Notes: generated by a model not told the origin, from the sequence alone. DNA of 64,000 bases from Streptococcaceae bacterium AF77-01CM03A (GCA_027665725.1 JAQDDS010000002.1:248001-312000), one strand, 5' to 3'; shown: positions 1-8,462, counted from the first letter of the stretch. Translations and numbers: made by a program.

Positions 1-667
1 TTCCAGCTTTCCCTTGTAGGTTTTTTGGGAAATCAGCTATAGAAAAGTTGATACCAACACCAATAATAACATCTGTGACAAGACCGGTTTCGACAGAAGT
101 GATGGCTTCAGTTAGAATACCGGCTATTTTTTTCTGATTTAGGTATAAATCATTTACCCATTTGATATCTAAATCAATCAAACAAAGATTTTTAACAGCC
201 TTATAAATTGCAGCTGCAGTCAGGAGTGTATAGGCAGGTAGATCTAGATAAGAGAGATTGGGCTTGAGGTGGAGAGACATATAGATTCCCCCCTTTTCTG
301 GAGAGTAGTAGGGACGTTGAAATCGACCACGGCCCATCGTTTGACTAGTCGAGAGGTAGAGTGTATCTCCTTTTGCGCCAGCTTCCATGGCCTCCTTGGC
401 ATCACTTTGGGTTGATTTGGTGATAGGTTTAAATTGAACTGAGATTGGGCTGTTAGCTTCTATTTCTTGAGGTAAGATTAGGTCACCATGAAGAAGTTTG
501 TAGCCACGGTTTTTGATGCTGTCAATTTCTAAACCTTCTTGTTGGAGGCGTTGGATAGCCTTCCAAACAGAGGTGCGAGAGAGGTTTAATAGTTCAGCGA
601 TTTTCTCTCCGCTTAAATAATCTGTTTCATGAGCTAAGATTTTGTAAACTTCTTGGTAGGATTTCAT
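1..667 (-). CDS. birA: Bifunctional biotin--protein ligase/biotin operon repressor BirA (3' end cut by window edge)
   Basis: Attaches biotin to acyl carrier domains such as acetyl-CoA carboxylase and, through its N-terminal helix-turn-helix, represses biotin genes. The first 222 codons are visible. An HTH lies at residues ~15-45 (SGEKIAELLNLSRTSVWKAI), followed by the biotin-binding GRGR motif with PYYSPEKGGIYMSL and the KWVNDL motif of the catalytic domain. The ATG at 665-667 follows an AGAAAGGA ribosome site and an extended -10 at 697-705. The C-terminal part lies outside the window. It is transcribed away from the TacL-like gene. Family assignment is secure. Confidence 0.93.
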   Translation of the reverse strand, partial: MKSYQEVYKILAHETDYLSGEKIAELLNLSRTSVWKAIQRLQQEGLEIDSIKNRGYKLLHGDLILPQEIEANSPISVQFKPITKSTQSDAKEAMEAGAKGDTLYLSTSQTMGRGRFQRPYYSPEKGGIYMSLHLKPNLSYLDLPAYTLLTAAAIYKAVKNLCLIDLDIKWVNDLYLNQKKIAGILTEAITSVETGLVTDVIIGVGINFSIADFPKNLQGKAG

Positions 668-696
668 ACTAGGTCCTTTCTGGAACAACTAGATTT

Positions 697-705
697 ATTG
701 TACCA
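697..705 (-). promoter_or_regulatory. Extended -10 promoter of birA
   Basis: On the minus strand TGG-TACAAT, an extended -10, lies 30 bases upstream of the birA ATG. No convincing -35 box is visible. It is inferred from sequence only. Confidence 0.55.
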
Positions 706-816
706 TATTTTTAAAAAAGGATGCGTGGTTTAAGAGATATCTTCACCCACTATAAAATTTTACCTAGTTTTAGTTAGGGTGCCATGGACAAAGTGGTTTT
801 CAAATCATTTGAAAAA

Positions 817-825
817 TGGTAAAAT
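817..825 (+). promoter_or_regulatory. Extended -10 promoter of the TacL-like gene
   Basis: TGG-TAAAAT lies about 55 bases before the GTG start of the O-antigen-ligase-like gene. The -35 region (TTTTCA at 797-802, spacer about 17) is weak, as is common for extended -10 promoters in streptococci. Confidence 0.5.
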
Positions 826-878
826 GTTTTAATAGTTTATTTATCTGAGCTTTATAGCGCAGAGAGAAAGGATCTGTT

Positions 879-2069
879 GTGAAATCAATAGGTATCATTG
901 AAAAATTGAAAGGCTTATCCAAGCAAGAGCTAGTCTTGCTAGCTGTTATTCTAAGTATTTTCTTGCCTTTTTATATTTTCGTTATTATTTTCATCGCCTA
1001 CTTAATAGGTCTTATATTTACAGGAGAGATGAAGGGGATATTAAAACGATTATCCCACCATTCTATCTTACTTTTATTTATTGGCTATAGTGGTGTTATC
1101 TCTCTTTTAGCTCAAAATGTGATGGGGATGGTTTCCACTTTAGGAATGTTCCTCTTTGCAATCTTCTTTTACTATTACCAAGCCCATTTAACCCCTAAGT
1201 TTTTCAGATTAGTATTGCAATCGGTTATGTCGCTTAGTGTGCTAGCATCAGTTTTTGCAGCCTTGGAGCATTTTCAAATTGTAAAGAAATTTGATTATAC
1301 TTTCTTATCCCCTAAGATGCAGGTCTGGCATCAAAACCGAGCAGAAGTAGCCTTCTTTAATCCTAATTATTATGGAATTATCTGTTGCTTCTGTATTATG
1401 ATTGGATTTTACTTAATTAGTACAACTAAATTGAGATGGTTGAGAATTTTCTCTGTGATTGCAATTTTTGCGAATTTGTTTGGATTAAATTTCACCCAAA
1501 ATAGAACAGCTTTTCCAGCTATTATCTTTGGTGCGATTATTTATCTTTTCACTACCATTAAGAACTGGCGTGCCTTCTGGCTCAGTATTGGAGTATTTGG
1601 TGTTGGTCTAGCCTTCCTCTTCTCGAGTGATTTGGGAGTTCGAATGGGAACGCTCGATTCATCTATGGAAGAACGAGTGTCGATCTGGAATGCTGGTATG
1701 ACCTTATTCAAACAAAATCCCTTCTGGGGTGAGGGTCCCCTAACCTATATGCACTCTTACCCTCGTATTTTTGCTCCTTATCACGAACATGCTCATAGTA
1801 TATACATTGATACGATATTGAGTTACGGTGTGGTTGGAACGGTATTGTTAGGAATAGCTTCTTCTGGTCCAATTCGAATGTTGATTGATATGAGTCAGGA
1901 GCCGAGCAAGCGTCCGATTGTTGGTCTTTATCTTTCGTTTTTAACAGTAGTTGCTGTGCATGGAATTTTTGATTTGGCCCTCTTTTGGATTCAATCCTCC
2001 TTCATCTTCCTTTTGGTAATGTGTAGTTTGCCATTAAAACATAGTATGATCGGAGAATTTGTTGAATAA
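879..2069 (+). CDS. tacL: O-antigen ligase family membrane protein, probable lipoteichoic acid ligase TacL (RafX)
   Basis: A 396-residue polytopic membrane protein with about ten hydrophobic segments and Wzy_C/WaaL-type signatures: WHQNRAEVAFFNPNYYG (~149-165), QNRTAFPA (~206) and a large loop with WGEGPLTY...HEHAHSIYID (~283-313) containing the His residues expected of this superfamily. In pneumococcus a protein of this kind (RafX/TacL) moves polymerised teichoic acid chains onto the glycolipid anchor to make lipoteichoic acid. As I recall, the pneumococcal gene lies next to the raf genes with birA at their other side, so its place beside birA fits. The start is GTG (879) with AGAAAGGA upstream. 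The TacL assignment is inference from family, similarity and context; the superfamily is secure. Confidence 0.75.
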   Translation: MKSIGIIEKLKGLSKQELVLLAVILSIFLPFYIFVIIFIAYLIGLIFTGEMKGILKRLSHHSILLLFIGYSGVISLLAQNVMGMVSTLGMFLFAIFFYYYQAHLTPKFFRLVLQSVMSLSVLASVFAALEHFQIVKKFDYTFLSPKMQVWHQNRAEVAFFNPNYYGIICCFCIMIGFYLISTTKLRWLRIFSVIAIFANLFGLNFTQNRTAFPAIIFGAIIYLFTTIKNWRAFWLSIGVFGVGLAFLFSSDLGVRMGTLDSSMEERVSIWNAGMTLFKQNPFWGEGPLTYMHSYPRIFAPYHEHAHSIYIDTILSYGVVGTVLLGIASSGPIRMLIDMSQEPSKRPIVGLYLSFLTVVAVHGIFDLALFWIQSSFIFLLVMCSLPLKHSMIGEFVE

Positions 2070-2071
2070 GC

Positions 2072-2110
2072 AAAAAGATAGTAGAAATGAGATTTTCTAC
2101 TATCTTTTTT
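2072..2110. terminator. Bidirectional intrinsic terminator
   Basis: AAAAAGATAGTAGAAA and its complement flank a five-base loop and give a U-run in both directions. It ends the TacL-like gene on the plus strand and the FMN reductase gene on the minus strand. Confidence 0.85.
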
Positions 2111-2111
2111 A

Positions 2112-2660
2112 TTATTGAATAGCTTGAAGTAAATCTTCAGCTTGTTGTTTTAGAGAAGCAGCGACGCTATCTTCGAGGACTAATTGACCATCTGCCCAGG
2201 CAGAATCATTAACACGGGCTGCTGTAAATTCACCAACAACTTGTGTACGGATAAATGGCAAGAGGTCTTTGTAAATTGCAAAGAGTTGATCATGACCTGC
2301 ATTAGCTACAGAAGATACCGTAACAATCTTATCTTGAAGAGCAGATGCTCCACGAGTATCAGATAAGTCAATTGCGCGTGAAAGCCAATCTAGTAAGTTT
2401 TTTACAGTCCCTGGAATTGAGAAGTTGTAGACTGGAGAGAAGATCCAGATAGCATCAGCAGCTTGAACTGCTTCACGTGCCGCTGCAACAGTTGGAAGTG
2501 TAGGAACTTCAAGATCTTGGCTAAAGAGAGGAATAGCTGAGTAGTCAAGGTAGCTAACCTCAGCCTTCCCTGCAAGAGCTTTTTCTGCTTCTAGTGCCAT
2601 TTGGTGGTTGAAAGAACCTTCGCGTAATGAACCAACGATAAATAATACTTTTTTAGACAT
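2112..2660 (-). CDS. NADPH-dependent FMN reductase (flavodoxin-fold oxidoreductase)
   Basis: A 182-residue flavodoxin-like protein of the NADPH-dependent FMN reductase family, which reduces flavins, quinones or azo compounds in the cytosol. Visible signatures are the FMN phosphate loop GSLREGSFNHQM near the N-terminus and SPVYNFSIPGTVKNLLDW (~83-100), typical of the family. The ATG at 2660 is chosen because AAAAGGAGA lies just upstream; the 26 codons in frame before it have no conserved features. The natural substrate cannot be told from sequence. A direct repeat in the upstream region may be an operator. Confidence 0.85.
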   Translation of the reverse strand: MSKKVLFIVGSLREGSFNHQMALEAEKALAGKAEVSYLDYSAIPLFSQDLEVPTLPTVAAAREAVQAADAIWIFSPVYNFSIPGTVKNLLDWLSRAIDLSDTRGASALQDKIVTVSSVANAGHDQLFAIYKDLLPFIRTQVVGEFTAARVNDSAWADGQLVLEDSVAASLKQQAEDLLQAIQ

Positions 2661-2698
2661 AGGATGTCTCCTTTTAATGTTATTCAGATTTACTCTGT

Positions 2699-2718
2699 TG
2701 TTACAATATATGTTACAA
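2699..2718. promoter_or_regulatory. Candidate operator: direct repeat TGTTACAA, 12-bp period
   Basis: TGTTACAA occurs twice (2699-2706 and 2711-2718) just upstream of the FMN reductase gene, within an outer GTTGT/ACAAC inverted repeat. It overlaps the area where that gene's promoter should lie. A role as a regulator-binding site is a guess. Confidence 0.25.
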
Positions 2719-2906
2719 CAAAGCAAAATCATTTGCAAGAAATTTGCTCAAAATATAAAAAGTGTTAAATTTGAAGCTATCAATCATGAGATTGTAGAGA
2801 AAGAAAAGCCTATAGCTCAATAGTTGGAGCTTATATTTGAATGCCTGAAAGTAGGTTAGAGTTCAAGAATCTCCCCCTTACTTCACTTGTAATTCACTAG
2901 GATAGA

Positions 2907-2915
2907 TGGTAAAAT
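2907..2915 (+). promoter_or_regulatory. Extended -10 promoter directly before the TseB-like gene
   Basis: TGG-TAAAAT ends six bases before the GTG start at 2922. A transcript starting the usual seven bases downstream would begin on the start codon, so the mRNA may be leaderless; no ribosome-binding sequence is visible. Confidence 0.5.
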
Positions 2916-2921
2916 AGACGA

Positions 2922-3410
2922 GTGAAAAAGAGACAGAAAAAAGAAAAAAATTCCCTATTATTTCAGTACATTATTGGTATAACTTTGTTAACTCTAGTCA
3001 TCACTTCTTCCTTTCTCTACTTGGTATGGCTCAGCATGAAGCCTTATCGAACTGCTAAGGTAGAAGGGGAAAAACTTGCCAAGCAGTATGCGAATCTAGA
3101 AACGGTTAGCCAGGTTGATATCTTTAATGGTTTAGAAAGCTATTATAGTGTTCTTGGTCAAGATAAGAACCAGAAACCAGTTGCTGTCTTAATAGAGAAA
3201 AGTAGCAACAATATTTACGTATATCAACTAGAAAATGGTACTTCTCAAGAAAAAGCAGAAGCAGTTGTCAGAGAAAAAGGAGCAACTGAGATCGACAAGA
3301 TTACCTTCGGACGGTACGCTGAAAAGCCTGTCTGGGAAATCAAGTCTGGAGGAGACTATTATCTAGTAGATTTTGAATCTGGTGCCTTAGTCGAAAAGGA
3401 GAAACAATGA
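2922..3410 (+). CDS. TseB-like (YpmB/DUF5590) membrane-anchored protein
   Basis: A 162-residue protein with a lysine-rich cytosolic N-terminus, one transmembrane segment (~15-38) and an extracellular DUF5590/TseB-type domain. The Bacillus homologue YpmB/TseB is linked to cell elongation and penicillin-binding protein function. Here, as in the Bacillus ypmB-aspB-asnS arrangement, it is followed by an aspartate aminotransferase (4-bp overlap) and then asnS, which supports the assignment. The start is GTG at 2922 because it precedes the membrane segment; the only later ATG would remove that segment. There is no clear ribosome site, and the mRNA may be leaderless. Confidence 0.8.
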   Translation: MKKRQKKEKNSLLFQYIIGITLLTLVITSSFLYLVWLSMKPYRTAKVEGEKLAKQYANLETVSQVDIFNGLESYYSVLGQDKNQKPVAVLIEKSSNNIYVYQLENGTSQEKAEAVVREKGATEIDKITFGRYAEKPVWEIKSGGDYYLVDFESGALVEKEKQ

Positions 3411-4585
3411 AATTATCCAAACGTGTCTTAGAGATTGAAGAAAGCGTTACTCTGGCTAGTGATGCAAGAGCAAAGAAGTTAAAGGCTGAAGGAAAAGACG
3501 TTCTTTTCTTGACTTTAGGTCAGCCCGATTTTCATACTCCTGAAAACATTCAGGATGCTGCGGTTGAGGCTATTCGAGATGGACGCGCTTCCTTCTATAC
3601 GGTAGCTTCGGGTTTGCCTGAATTGAAAGCTGCAGTCAATACCTATTTTGAGCGATATTATGGGTATTCTGTGGCGGCAAATGAAGTCACCTTTGCGACT
3701 GGTGCCAAGTTCTCTCTTTATACTTTCTTTATGGCTGTTATCAACCCTGGAGATGAGGTAATCATTCCTACTCCTTACTGGGTCAGCTATGGGGATCAGG
3801 TTAAGATGGCAGAAGGCCTTCCAGTATTTGTTCAAGCCAAGGAAGACAATCACTTTAAAGTAACTGTAGAGCAATTAGAAGCAGCTCGCACAGATAAGAC
3901 CAAAGTCTTGGTACTAAACTCACCCTCTAATCCGACTGGGATGATTTATTCTCGTGAGGAACTCTTGGCCATCGGAAATTGGGCAGTTGAACATGATATT
4001 CTCATCCTGGCCGATGATATTTATGGTCGTTTGGTCTATAACGGGAATGAGTTCATCCCAATCTCTAGTCTATCAGAAGCTATTCGCAAGCAAACCATTG
4101 TCATTAACGGGGTTTCAAAAGCCTATGCTATGACAGGTTGGCGGGTAGGTTATGCAGTTGGTGATCCAGAAATCATTGCTGCCATGAGCAAATTGACTGG
4201 TCAAACAACTTCAAATCTGACAGCAGTGTCTCAATATGCAACGATTGAAGCGCTAACTGGACCTCAAGATTCTGTAGAAATTATGCGTCAAGCTTTTGAG
4301 GAACGTCTCAATACCATCTATCCACTCTTGTGTGAAGTTCCAGGTTTTGAGGTTGTCAAACCACAAGGAGCTTTCTATCTCTTCCCGAATGTTAAAAAAG
4401 CCATGGAAATGAAAGGTTATACCGACGTAACAGCATTTACAACGGCTATCCTTGAGGAAGTTGGTCTGGCCTTGATTACAGGAGCTGGATTTGGAGCACC
4501 AGAAAATGTTCGTCTCAGCTATGCGACAGACCTAGATACACTTAAAGAAGCCATTCGTCGTTTGCACCATTTTATGGAAAAATAA
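3407..4585 (+). CDS. aspB: Pyridoxal phosphate-dependent aminotransferase, aspartate aminotransferase type
   Basis: A 392-residue class I aminotransferase that probably interconverts aspartate and oxaloacetate with glutamate/2-oxoglutarate. Visible are the N-terminal LGQPDFHTPENI motif, NSPSNPTG (~169-176), the cofactor-contacting ADDIYG segment, and SKAYAMTGWRVGY (~235-247) with the lysine that binds pyridoxal phosphate. Full length for the family. It overlaps the TseB-like gene by 4 bp, so the two are co-transcribed. A hairpin terminator follows. It may also act on aromatic amino acids; the exact substrate range is not readable from sequence. Confidence 0.9.
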   Translation: MKLSKRVLEIEESVTLASDARAKKLKAEGKDVLFLTLGQPDFHTPENIQDAAVEAIRDGRASFYTVASGLPELKAAVNTYFERYYGYSVAANEVTFATGAKFSLYTFFMAVINPGDEVIIPTPYWVSYGDQVKMAEGLPVFVQAKEDNHFKVTVEQLEAARTDKTKVLVLNSPSNPTGMIYSREELLAIGNWAVEHDILILADDIYGRLVYNGNEFIPISSLSEAIRKQTIVINGVSKAYAMTGWRVGYAVGDPEIIAAMSKLTGQTTSNLTAVSQYATIEALTGPQDSVEIMRQAFEERLNTIYPLLCEVPGFEVVKPQGAFYLFPNVKKAMEMKGYTDVTAFTTAILEEVGLALITGAGFGAPENVRLSYATDLDTLKEAIRRLHHFMEK

Positions 4586-4591
4586 GAAGAT

Positions 4592-4620
4592 AAACCTCTG
4601 TCTGTATGGCAGAGGTTTTG
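4592..4620 (+). terminator. Intrinsic terminator after the aminotransferase gene
   Basis: AACCTCTG and CAGAGGTT pair around a nine-base loop, followed by a short T-run, directly after the stop codon. Confidence 0.75.
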
Positions 4621-4673
4621 TGTTAAAAACTTATGAATTTCTGTCGAACAAGCTAGCTATCAGGTATTATTTG

Positions 4674-4682
4674 TGGTACAAT
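4674..4682 (+). promoter_or_regulatory. Extended -10 promoter of asnS
   Basis: TGG-TACAAT lies 51 bases before the asnS ATG. The leader is too short to hold a T-box riboswitch. Confidence 0.6.
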
Positions 4683-4733
4683 AATGAGTAATAATGTCTT
4701 TAGACAAGTTAAACAAAAAAAGGAAGATAAAAC

Positions 4734-6077
4734 ATGACAAAACGTGTAACAATTATCGAAGTAAAAGACTACGTTGGTCAAGAAGTCACTATTGGTGCTT
4801 GGGTTGCTAACAAGTCAGGAAAAGGAAAAATTGCCTTCTTGCAATTGCGTGACGGAACGGCCTTCTTCCAAGGTGTGGCTTTCAAACCAAACTTTATCGA
4901 AAAATTTGGAGAAGAAGTAGGTCTTGAAAAATTTGATACGATCAAACGCCTAAGCCAAGAAACTTCTGTTTTCGTGACAGGGATTGTCAAAGAAGACGAA
5001 CGCTCAAAATTTGGTTATGAGTTGGATATTACAGACATCGAAGTCATCGGTGAATCGCAAGACTACCCAATTACTCCAAAAGAACACGGGACAGACTTCT
5101 TGATGGATAACCGCCACTTGTGGTTGCGTTCACGCAAACAAGTAGCAGTGATGCAAATCCGTAACGCTATTATCTATGCAACTTATGAGTTCTTTGATAA
5201 GAATGGCTTCATGAAATTTGATAGCCCAATCCTTTCAGGAAATGCTGCAGAAGATTCTACAGAACTTTTCGAAACTGACTACTTTGGAACACCAGCTTAC
5301 TTGAGCCAATCAGGACAGCTCTATCTTGAAGCAGGTGCTATGGCTCTAGGTCGCGTCTTTGACTTTGGTCCAGTATTCCGTGCAGAGAAATCTAAGACTC
5401 GCCGTCACTTGACTGAGTTCTGGATGATGGATGCGGAGTACTCATACTTAACACACGACGAGTCACTTGACTTGCAAGAAGCTTATGTTAAAGCATTGCT
5501 TCAAGGAGTTCTAGATCGTGCTCCTCAAGCCTTGGAAACCTTGGAGCGTGATACAGAGCTCTTGAAACGCTACATTGCTGAACCGTTCAAACGTATTACT
5601 TACGATGAAGCCATTGATCTCTTGCAAGAGCATGAAAACGATGAAGATGCAGACTATGAACATCTAGAGCATGGAGATGATTTCGGTTCACCACACGAAA
5701 CGTGGATTTCAAACCACTTTGGTGTACCAACCTTTGTGATCAACTATCCAGCAGACATCAAGGCCTTCTATATGAAACCAGTTCCTGGGAACCCAGATCG
5801 CGTGCTTTGTGCAGACTTGCTCGCGCCAGAAGGTTACGGAGAAATCATCGGTGGTTCCATGCGTGAGGAAGACTACGATGCCCTTGTCGCTAAGATGGAA
5901 TCACTTGGAATGGATCTTACAGAGTACGAATTCTACCTTGACCTTCGTAAATATGGTACAGTACCACACGGTGGATTTGGTATCGGTATCGAGCGTATGG
6001 TAACCTTCGCAGCTGGAACTAAACACATCCGTGAAGCCATTCCATTCCCACGTATGTTGCACCGTATCAAACCTTAA
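4734..6077 (+). CDS. asnS: Asparagine--tRNA ligase
   Basis: A 447-residue class IIb aminoacyl-tRNA synthetase that charges tRNA-Asn. The N-terminal ~100 residues form an OB-fold anticodon-binding domain ([24 protein letters not shown]). The catalytic core has motif 2 ([21 protein letters not shown]) and motif 3 ([10 protein letters not shown] near the C-terminus). [16 protein letters not shown] is typical of AsnS rather than AspS. The ATG follows AAAGGAAG. It stands alone between its own promoter and terminator, right after the aspartate aminotransferase operon. Confidence 0.97.
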   Translation: MTKRVTIIEVKDYVGQEVTIGAWVANKSGKGKIAFLQLRDGTAFFQGVAFKPNFIEKFGEEVGLEKFDTIKRLSQETSVFVTGIVKEDERSKFGYELDITDIEVIGESQDYPITPKEHGTDFLMDNRHLWLRSRKQVAVMQIRNAIIYATYEFFDKNGFMKFDSPILSGNAAEDSTELFETDYFGTPAYLSQSGQLYLEAGAMALGRVFDFGPVFRAEKSKTRRHLTEFWMMDAEYSYLTHDESLDLQEAYVKALLQGVLDRAPQALETLERDTELLKRYIAEPFKRITYDEAIDLLQEHENDEDADYEHLEHGDDFGSPHETWISNHFGVPTFVINYPADIKAFYMKPVPGNPDRVLCADLLAPEGYGEIIGGSMREEDYDALVAKMESLGMDLTEYEFYLDLRKYGTVPHGGFGIGIERMVTFAAGTKHIREAIPFPRMLHRIKP

Positions 6078-6084
6078 TAACTAT

Positions 6085-6106
6085 AAAAACGCCAGTTGGC
6101 GTTTTT
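6085..6106 (+). terminator. Intrinsic terminator after asnS
   Basis: AAAAACGCC and GGCGTTTTT pair around AGTT, giving a GC-containing stem followed by T residues, eight bases after the asnS stop. Confidence 0.85.
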
Positions 6107-6154
6107 ACTTTAAATTCAATCATTCTATCGATTCATGAATGCACAATAGCCTAT

Positions 6155-6183
6155 TTGCCCAAAGAGCCTTCTTGTGATAAAAT
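6155..6183 (+). promoter_or_regulatory. Promoter of queH
   Basis: TTGCCC (6155-6160), a 17-base spacer and TAAAAT (6178-6183) preceded by TGA, located 24 bases before the original queH start at 6207. Confidence 0.55.
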
Positions 6184-6206
6184 AACAAGAAGAAAAGGAG
6201 AAGAGC

Positions 6207-6311
6207 ATGATTGATGTAGAAGAAATTCTAAGTAAGATGAATCCCAATCAAAAAATCAACTATGACCGACCGTGTTATGCAAAAGATGGTCCAAGTTTGG
6301 GAAAAAAATGA
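6207..6311 (+). pseudogene. queH: Displaced 5' end of queH (34-codon frame with the normal ribosome site)
   Basis: An ATG with a strong AAAGGAG site six bases upstream opens a frame reading MIDVEEILSKMNPNQKINYD, which I recognise from memory as the usual N-terminus of streptococcal QueH. After 20-21 codons the frame leaves the rest of the protein because GACC is duplicated at 6264-6271, and it ends at 6311. Removing one GACC copy would give a continuous 255-residue protein from 6207 to 6978. This segment is therefore either the broken start of queH or a short upstream peptide. Confidence 0.7.
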
Positions 6312-6978
6312 AGAGAGACCAACGATTCTCATGCACGTCTGTTGTGCTCCATGTAGCACTTACACTCTAGAGTATTTGACCAAATATGCAGATGTGACTA
6401 TTTATTTTGCTAATTCAAATATTCATCCCAAAGCCGAGTATCACAAGCGTGCTTATGTAACCAAAAAGTTTGTCAGCGATTTTAATGAACGAACTGGTAA
6501 CCATGTCCAATACCTAGAAGCACCTTATGAACCAAATGAATACCGTAAACTGGTTCGAGGTTTGGAAGAAGAACCTGAAGGTGGGGACCGTTGCAAGGTA
6601 TGTTTTGACTATCGCTTGGACAAGACAGCGCAAGTGGCTATGGACTTAGGATTTGATTACTTTGGATCTGCCCTAACCATCAGCCCTCACAAAAATTCAC
6701 AAACAATTAACAGTATTGGGATTGATGTGCAGAAAATCTACACCACTCACTATCTTCCGAGTGATTTTAAGAAAAATCAAGGTTATAAACGCTCTGTAGA
6801 AATGTGTGAAGAGTACGACATTTATCGCCAATGTTACTGTGGCTGTGTCTATGCAGCTCAAGCACAGAATATTGACTTGGTGCAGGTCAAGAAGGATGCG
6901 ACAGCCTTTATGGTAGATAAGGATATCGAGAAAGATTATTCCCATATCAAATTTACTGTTACGAAGTTAGATATTTAA
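6262..6978 (+). CDS. queH: Epoxyqueuosine reductase QueH, N-terminally disturbed
   Basis: A 238-residue QueH (DUF208) protein that reduces epoxyqueuosine to queuosine in tRNA. Its metal and iron-sulfur cysteines are present: HVCCAPCS (~25-32), DRCKVCFDYR (~111-120) and QCYCGCVYA (~191-199). The ATG at 6262 has no ribosome-binding site; the proper start lies in another frame at 6207 because of a GACC duplication at 6264-6271. The duplication puts this ATG in frame with the rest of the protein, so about 20 non-catalytic residues are lost and translation would depend on coupling to the upstream frame. Whether functional protein is made is uncertain. A hairpin terminator follows. Confidence 0.85.
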   Translation: MTDRVMQKMVQVWEKNEERPTILMHVCCAPCSTYTLEYLTKYADVTIYFANSNIHPKAEYHKRAYVTKKFVSDFNERTGNHVQYLEAPYEPNEYRKLVRGLEEEPEGGDRCKVCFDYRLDKTAQVAMDLGFDYFGSALTISPHKNSQTINSIGIDVQKIYTTHYLPSDFKKNQGYKRSVEMCEEYDIYRQCYCGCVYAAQAQNIDLVQVKKDATAFMVDKDIEKDYSHIKFTVTKLDI

Positions 6979-6981
6979 AGG

Positions 6982-7006
6982 AAAACCTGCCTCAAGGCAG
7001 GTTTTT
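6982..7006 (+). terminator. Intrinsic terminator after queH
   Basis: AAAACCTGCC and GGCAGGTTTT pair around TCAA and are followed by T residues. Confidence 0.85.
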
Positions 7007-7012
7007 GCTTAT

Positions 7013-7047
7013 AAAAAAAACGAGGTCAGGATTTTGTTCCTGACCTC
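7013..7047 (-). terminator. Intrinsic terminator of the DUF402 gene
   Basis: On the minus strand GAGGTCAGGA pairs with TCCTGACCTC around a six-base loop and is followed by a run of eight T residues. It sits back to back with the queH terminator. Confidence 0.85.
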
Positions 7048-7055
7048 TGACAACT

Positions 7056-7589
7056 TTACCGATTCTTTAGTTCTACGTAGCGTTTGTACCAAATGTTGAC
7101 ATAGGCTTCTGAGAAGGGGCCTCGTTCATTGTTGATCCAATCAACAAGAATCTTAACATGTTCTTTCAAAATATAGTCTAAATCATCAGGATAATTCATC
7201 TTACGCTTGTGACGTTCATACTCTTCGACGTCCAAGAGGCGTTTCTCACCATCTGTAAAAACTTTAACATCTAAATCATAATCGATGTATTTTAAAGCTT
7301 CTTCGTCTAGATAATAAGGGCTAGCCATGTTGCAGTAGTAGGAAATCCCATTATCACGAATCATGGCAATGATATTAAACCAATATTTTTTGTGAAAGTA
7401 AACAATAGCCGGTTCTCGAGTCACCCAACGACGACCGTCACTTTCGGTAACAAGTGTGTGGTCGTTGACGCCAATAATAGCGTTCTCTGTTGTTTTTAGT
7501 ACCATGGTGTCCCGCCAAGTACGGTGAAGACTCCCATCATGCTTATAACTTTGAATTGTAATAAAGTCGCCTTCTTTTGGAAGTTTCAT
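7056..7589 (-). CDS. DUF402 nucleoside tri-/diphosphate phosphatase (NTdP family)
   Basis: A 177-residue cytosolic protein of the DUF402/UPF0374 family, whose members hydrolyse nucleoside tri- and diphosphates with metal ions. Conserved features include the N-terminal [17 protein letters not shown] stretch, a beta-rich core ([21 protein letters not shown]) and the acidic [10 protein letters not shown] segment expected to bind metal. Length is normal for the family. It is monocistronic, with an extended -10 promoter at 7631-7639 and a terminator behind it. The physiological substrate is unknown. Confidence 0.88.
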   Translation of the reverse strand: MKLPKEGDFITIQSYKHDGSLHRTWRDTMVLKTTENAIIGVNDHTLVTESDGRRWVTREPAIVYFHKKYWFNIIAMIRDNGISYYCNMASPYYLDEEALKYIDYDLDVKVFTDGEKRLLDVEEYERHKRKMNYPDDLDYILKEHVKILVDWINNERGPFSEAYVNIWYKRYVELKNR

Positions 7590-7630
7590 AACTAACCAAC
7601 TTTCTACAATTTATAAGTTTATCGTTTACT

Positions 7631-7639
7631 ATTGTATCA
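7631..7639 (-). promoter_or_regulatory. Extended -10 promoter of the DUF402 gene
   Basis: Minus-strand TGA-TACAAT about 41 bases before the ATG at 7589. Confidence 0.55.
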
Positions 7640-7676
7640 CATTTTTGTTTAAAGTTCTTAGTTTTTCATGAAAAAA

Positions 7677-8453
7677 TTAAAGATATTCTCTAAGAGCACT
7701 GGCTATATCTGAAAAATCATAACCTTTTCTTGCCAAAACTTGTGTCAAACGTTGCTTCAGTTCGTATCCTTCATACTTTCGTGAATATTTTCGATATTGT
7801 TTATCCAACTCTTTAAAAATAAGCTCCTGAACAGTTTCCTCTTCTACCTGACTATCCAGTTGGTCAAAGGCTGTTTTGGCTTCTGAGTAAGAAAATCCTT
7901 TATTGGTTAGGCTTTGGATGATTTTATCTTGTAGAGCGCGAGCAGGCAATTTACCCTGATATTTTTTCAGTAGTTTTTCGGCTGTACGCTCTGCGACTTC
8001 CGTCATATCAAATTCTTGTAAGACGTCTTGGATAACGGCCTTAGCAACTCCTTTTTGAGAAATCTTTTGTATCAGCATGTAGCTTCCCTTGTCGCCAGAT
8101 AGCTGATTGGAATTGATGATCGCATAGGCATACTGACGGTCATTGATCCAGTTGTCTTCCTTGAGAGCTTGGATGACTTGGGGTATGATTTTCTCATCAA
8201 TCTCATGTTTAACAAGATAATCTCTGACTTCTTTTTCAGTACGGGCCTTGAAGGATAAGTGGTAGAGGGCCAAGTTTTTTCCGTGGGAAAATTGTGCAAA
8301 GGTCTGGATTTCTGCAAACTCTTCTGAACTAATTTCCTTATCCTTGGTCAACATAAAGCGAACAATGGTATCTTCTGTAATGTAGCAGGTTTGGTCGCTA
8401 TCAAGTTCTAGCAGATAGAGACGTTTTTTCTTTTCTAGTTTTGTGATTTTCAT
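7677..8453 (-). CDS. recX: Regulatory protein RecX
   Basis: A 258-residue RecX protein, which binds RecA filaments and dampens recombinase activity. The sequence shows the family's repeated three-helix units ([15 protein letters not shown], then [16 protein letters not shown], and C-terminal [18 protein letters not shown]). The length matches the long Firmicute form rather than the ~150-residue enterobacterial form. It lies nine bases downstream of the phosphotransferase-like gene in the same direction, so the two are probably co-transcribed. The ATG follows AAAACT only, a weak ribosome site. Confidence 0.92.
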   Translation of the reverse strand: MKITKLEKKKRLYLLELDSDQTCYITEDTIVRFMLTKDKEISSEEFAEIQTFAQFSHGKNLALYHLSFKARTEKEVRDYLVKHEIDEKIIPQVIQALKEDNWINDRQYAYAIINSNQLSGDKGSYMLIQKISQKGVAKAVIQDVLQEFDMTEVAERTAEKLLKKYQGKLPARALQDKIIQSLTNKGFSYSEAKTAFDQLDSQVEEETVQELIFKELDKQYRKYSRKYEGYELKQRLTQVLARKGYDFSDIASALREYL

Positions 8454-8462
8454 AGTTTTCTT

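Noticed and set aside
2608..2823. Plus-strand open frame of 71 codons overlapping the FMN reductase start
   Set aside because: Its first part is antisense to a conserved gene and no ribosome site is seen; the rest is AT-rich intergenic DNA.
4683..4733. T-box riboswitch in front of asnS
   Set aside because: The leader after the -10 is only about 50 bases, with no stem I-like structure or T-box sequence.
6107..6206. preQ1 riboswitch in front of queH
   Set aside because: No conserved preQ1 aptamer pattern was found, and the promoter sits only 24 bases before the start.
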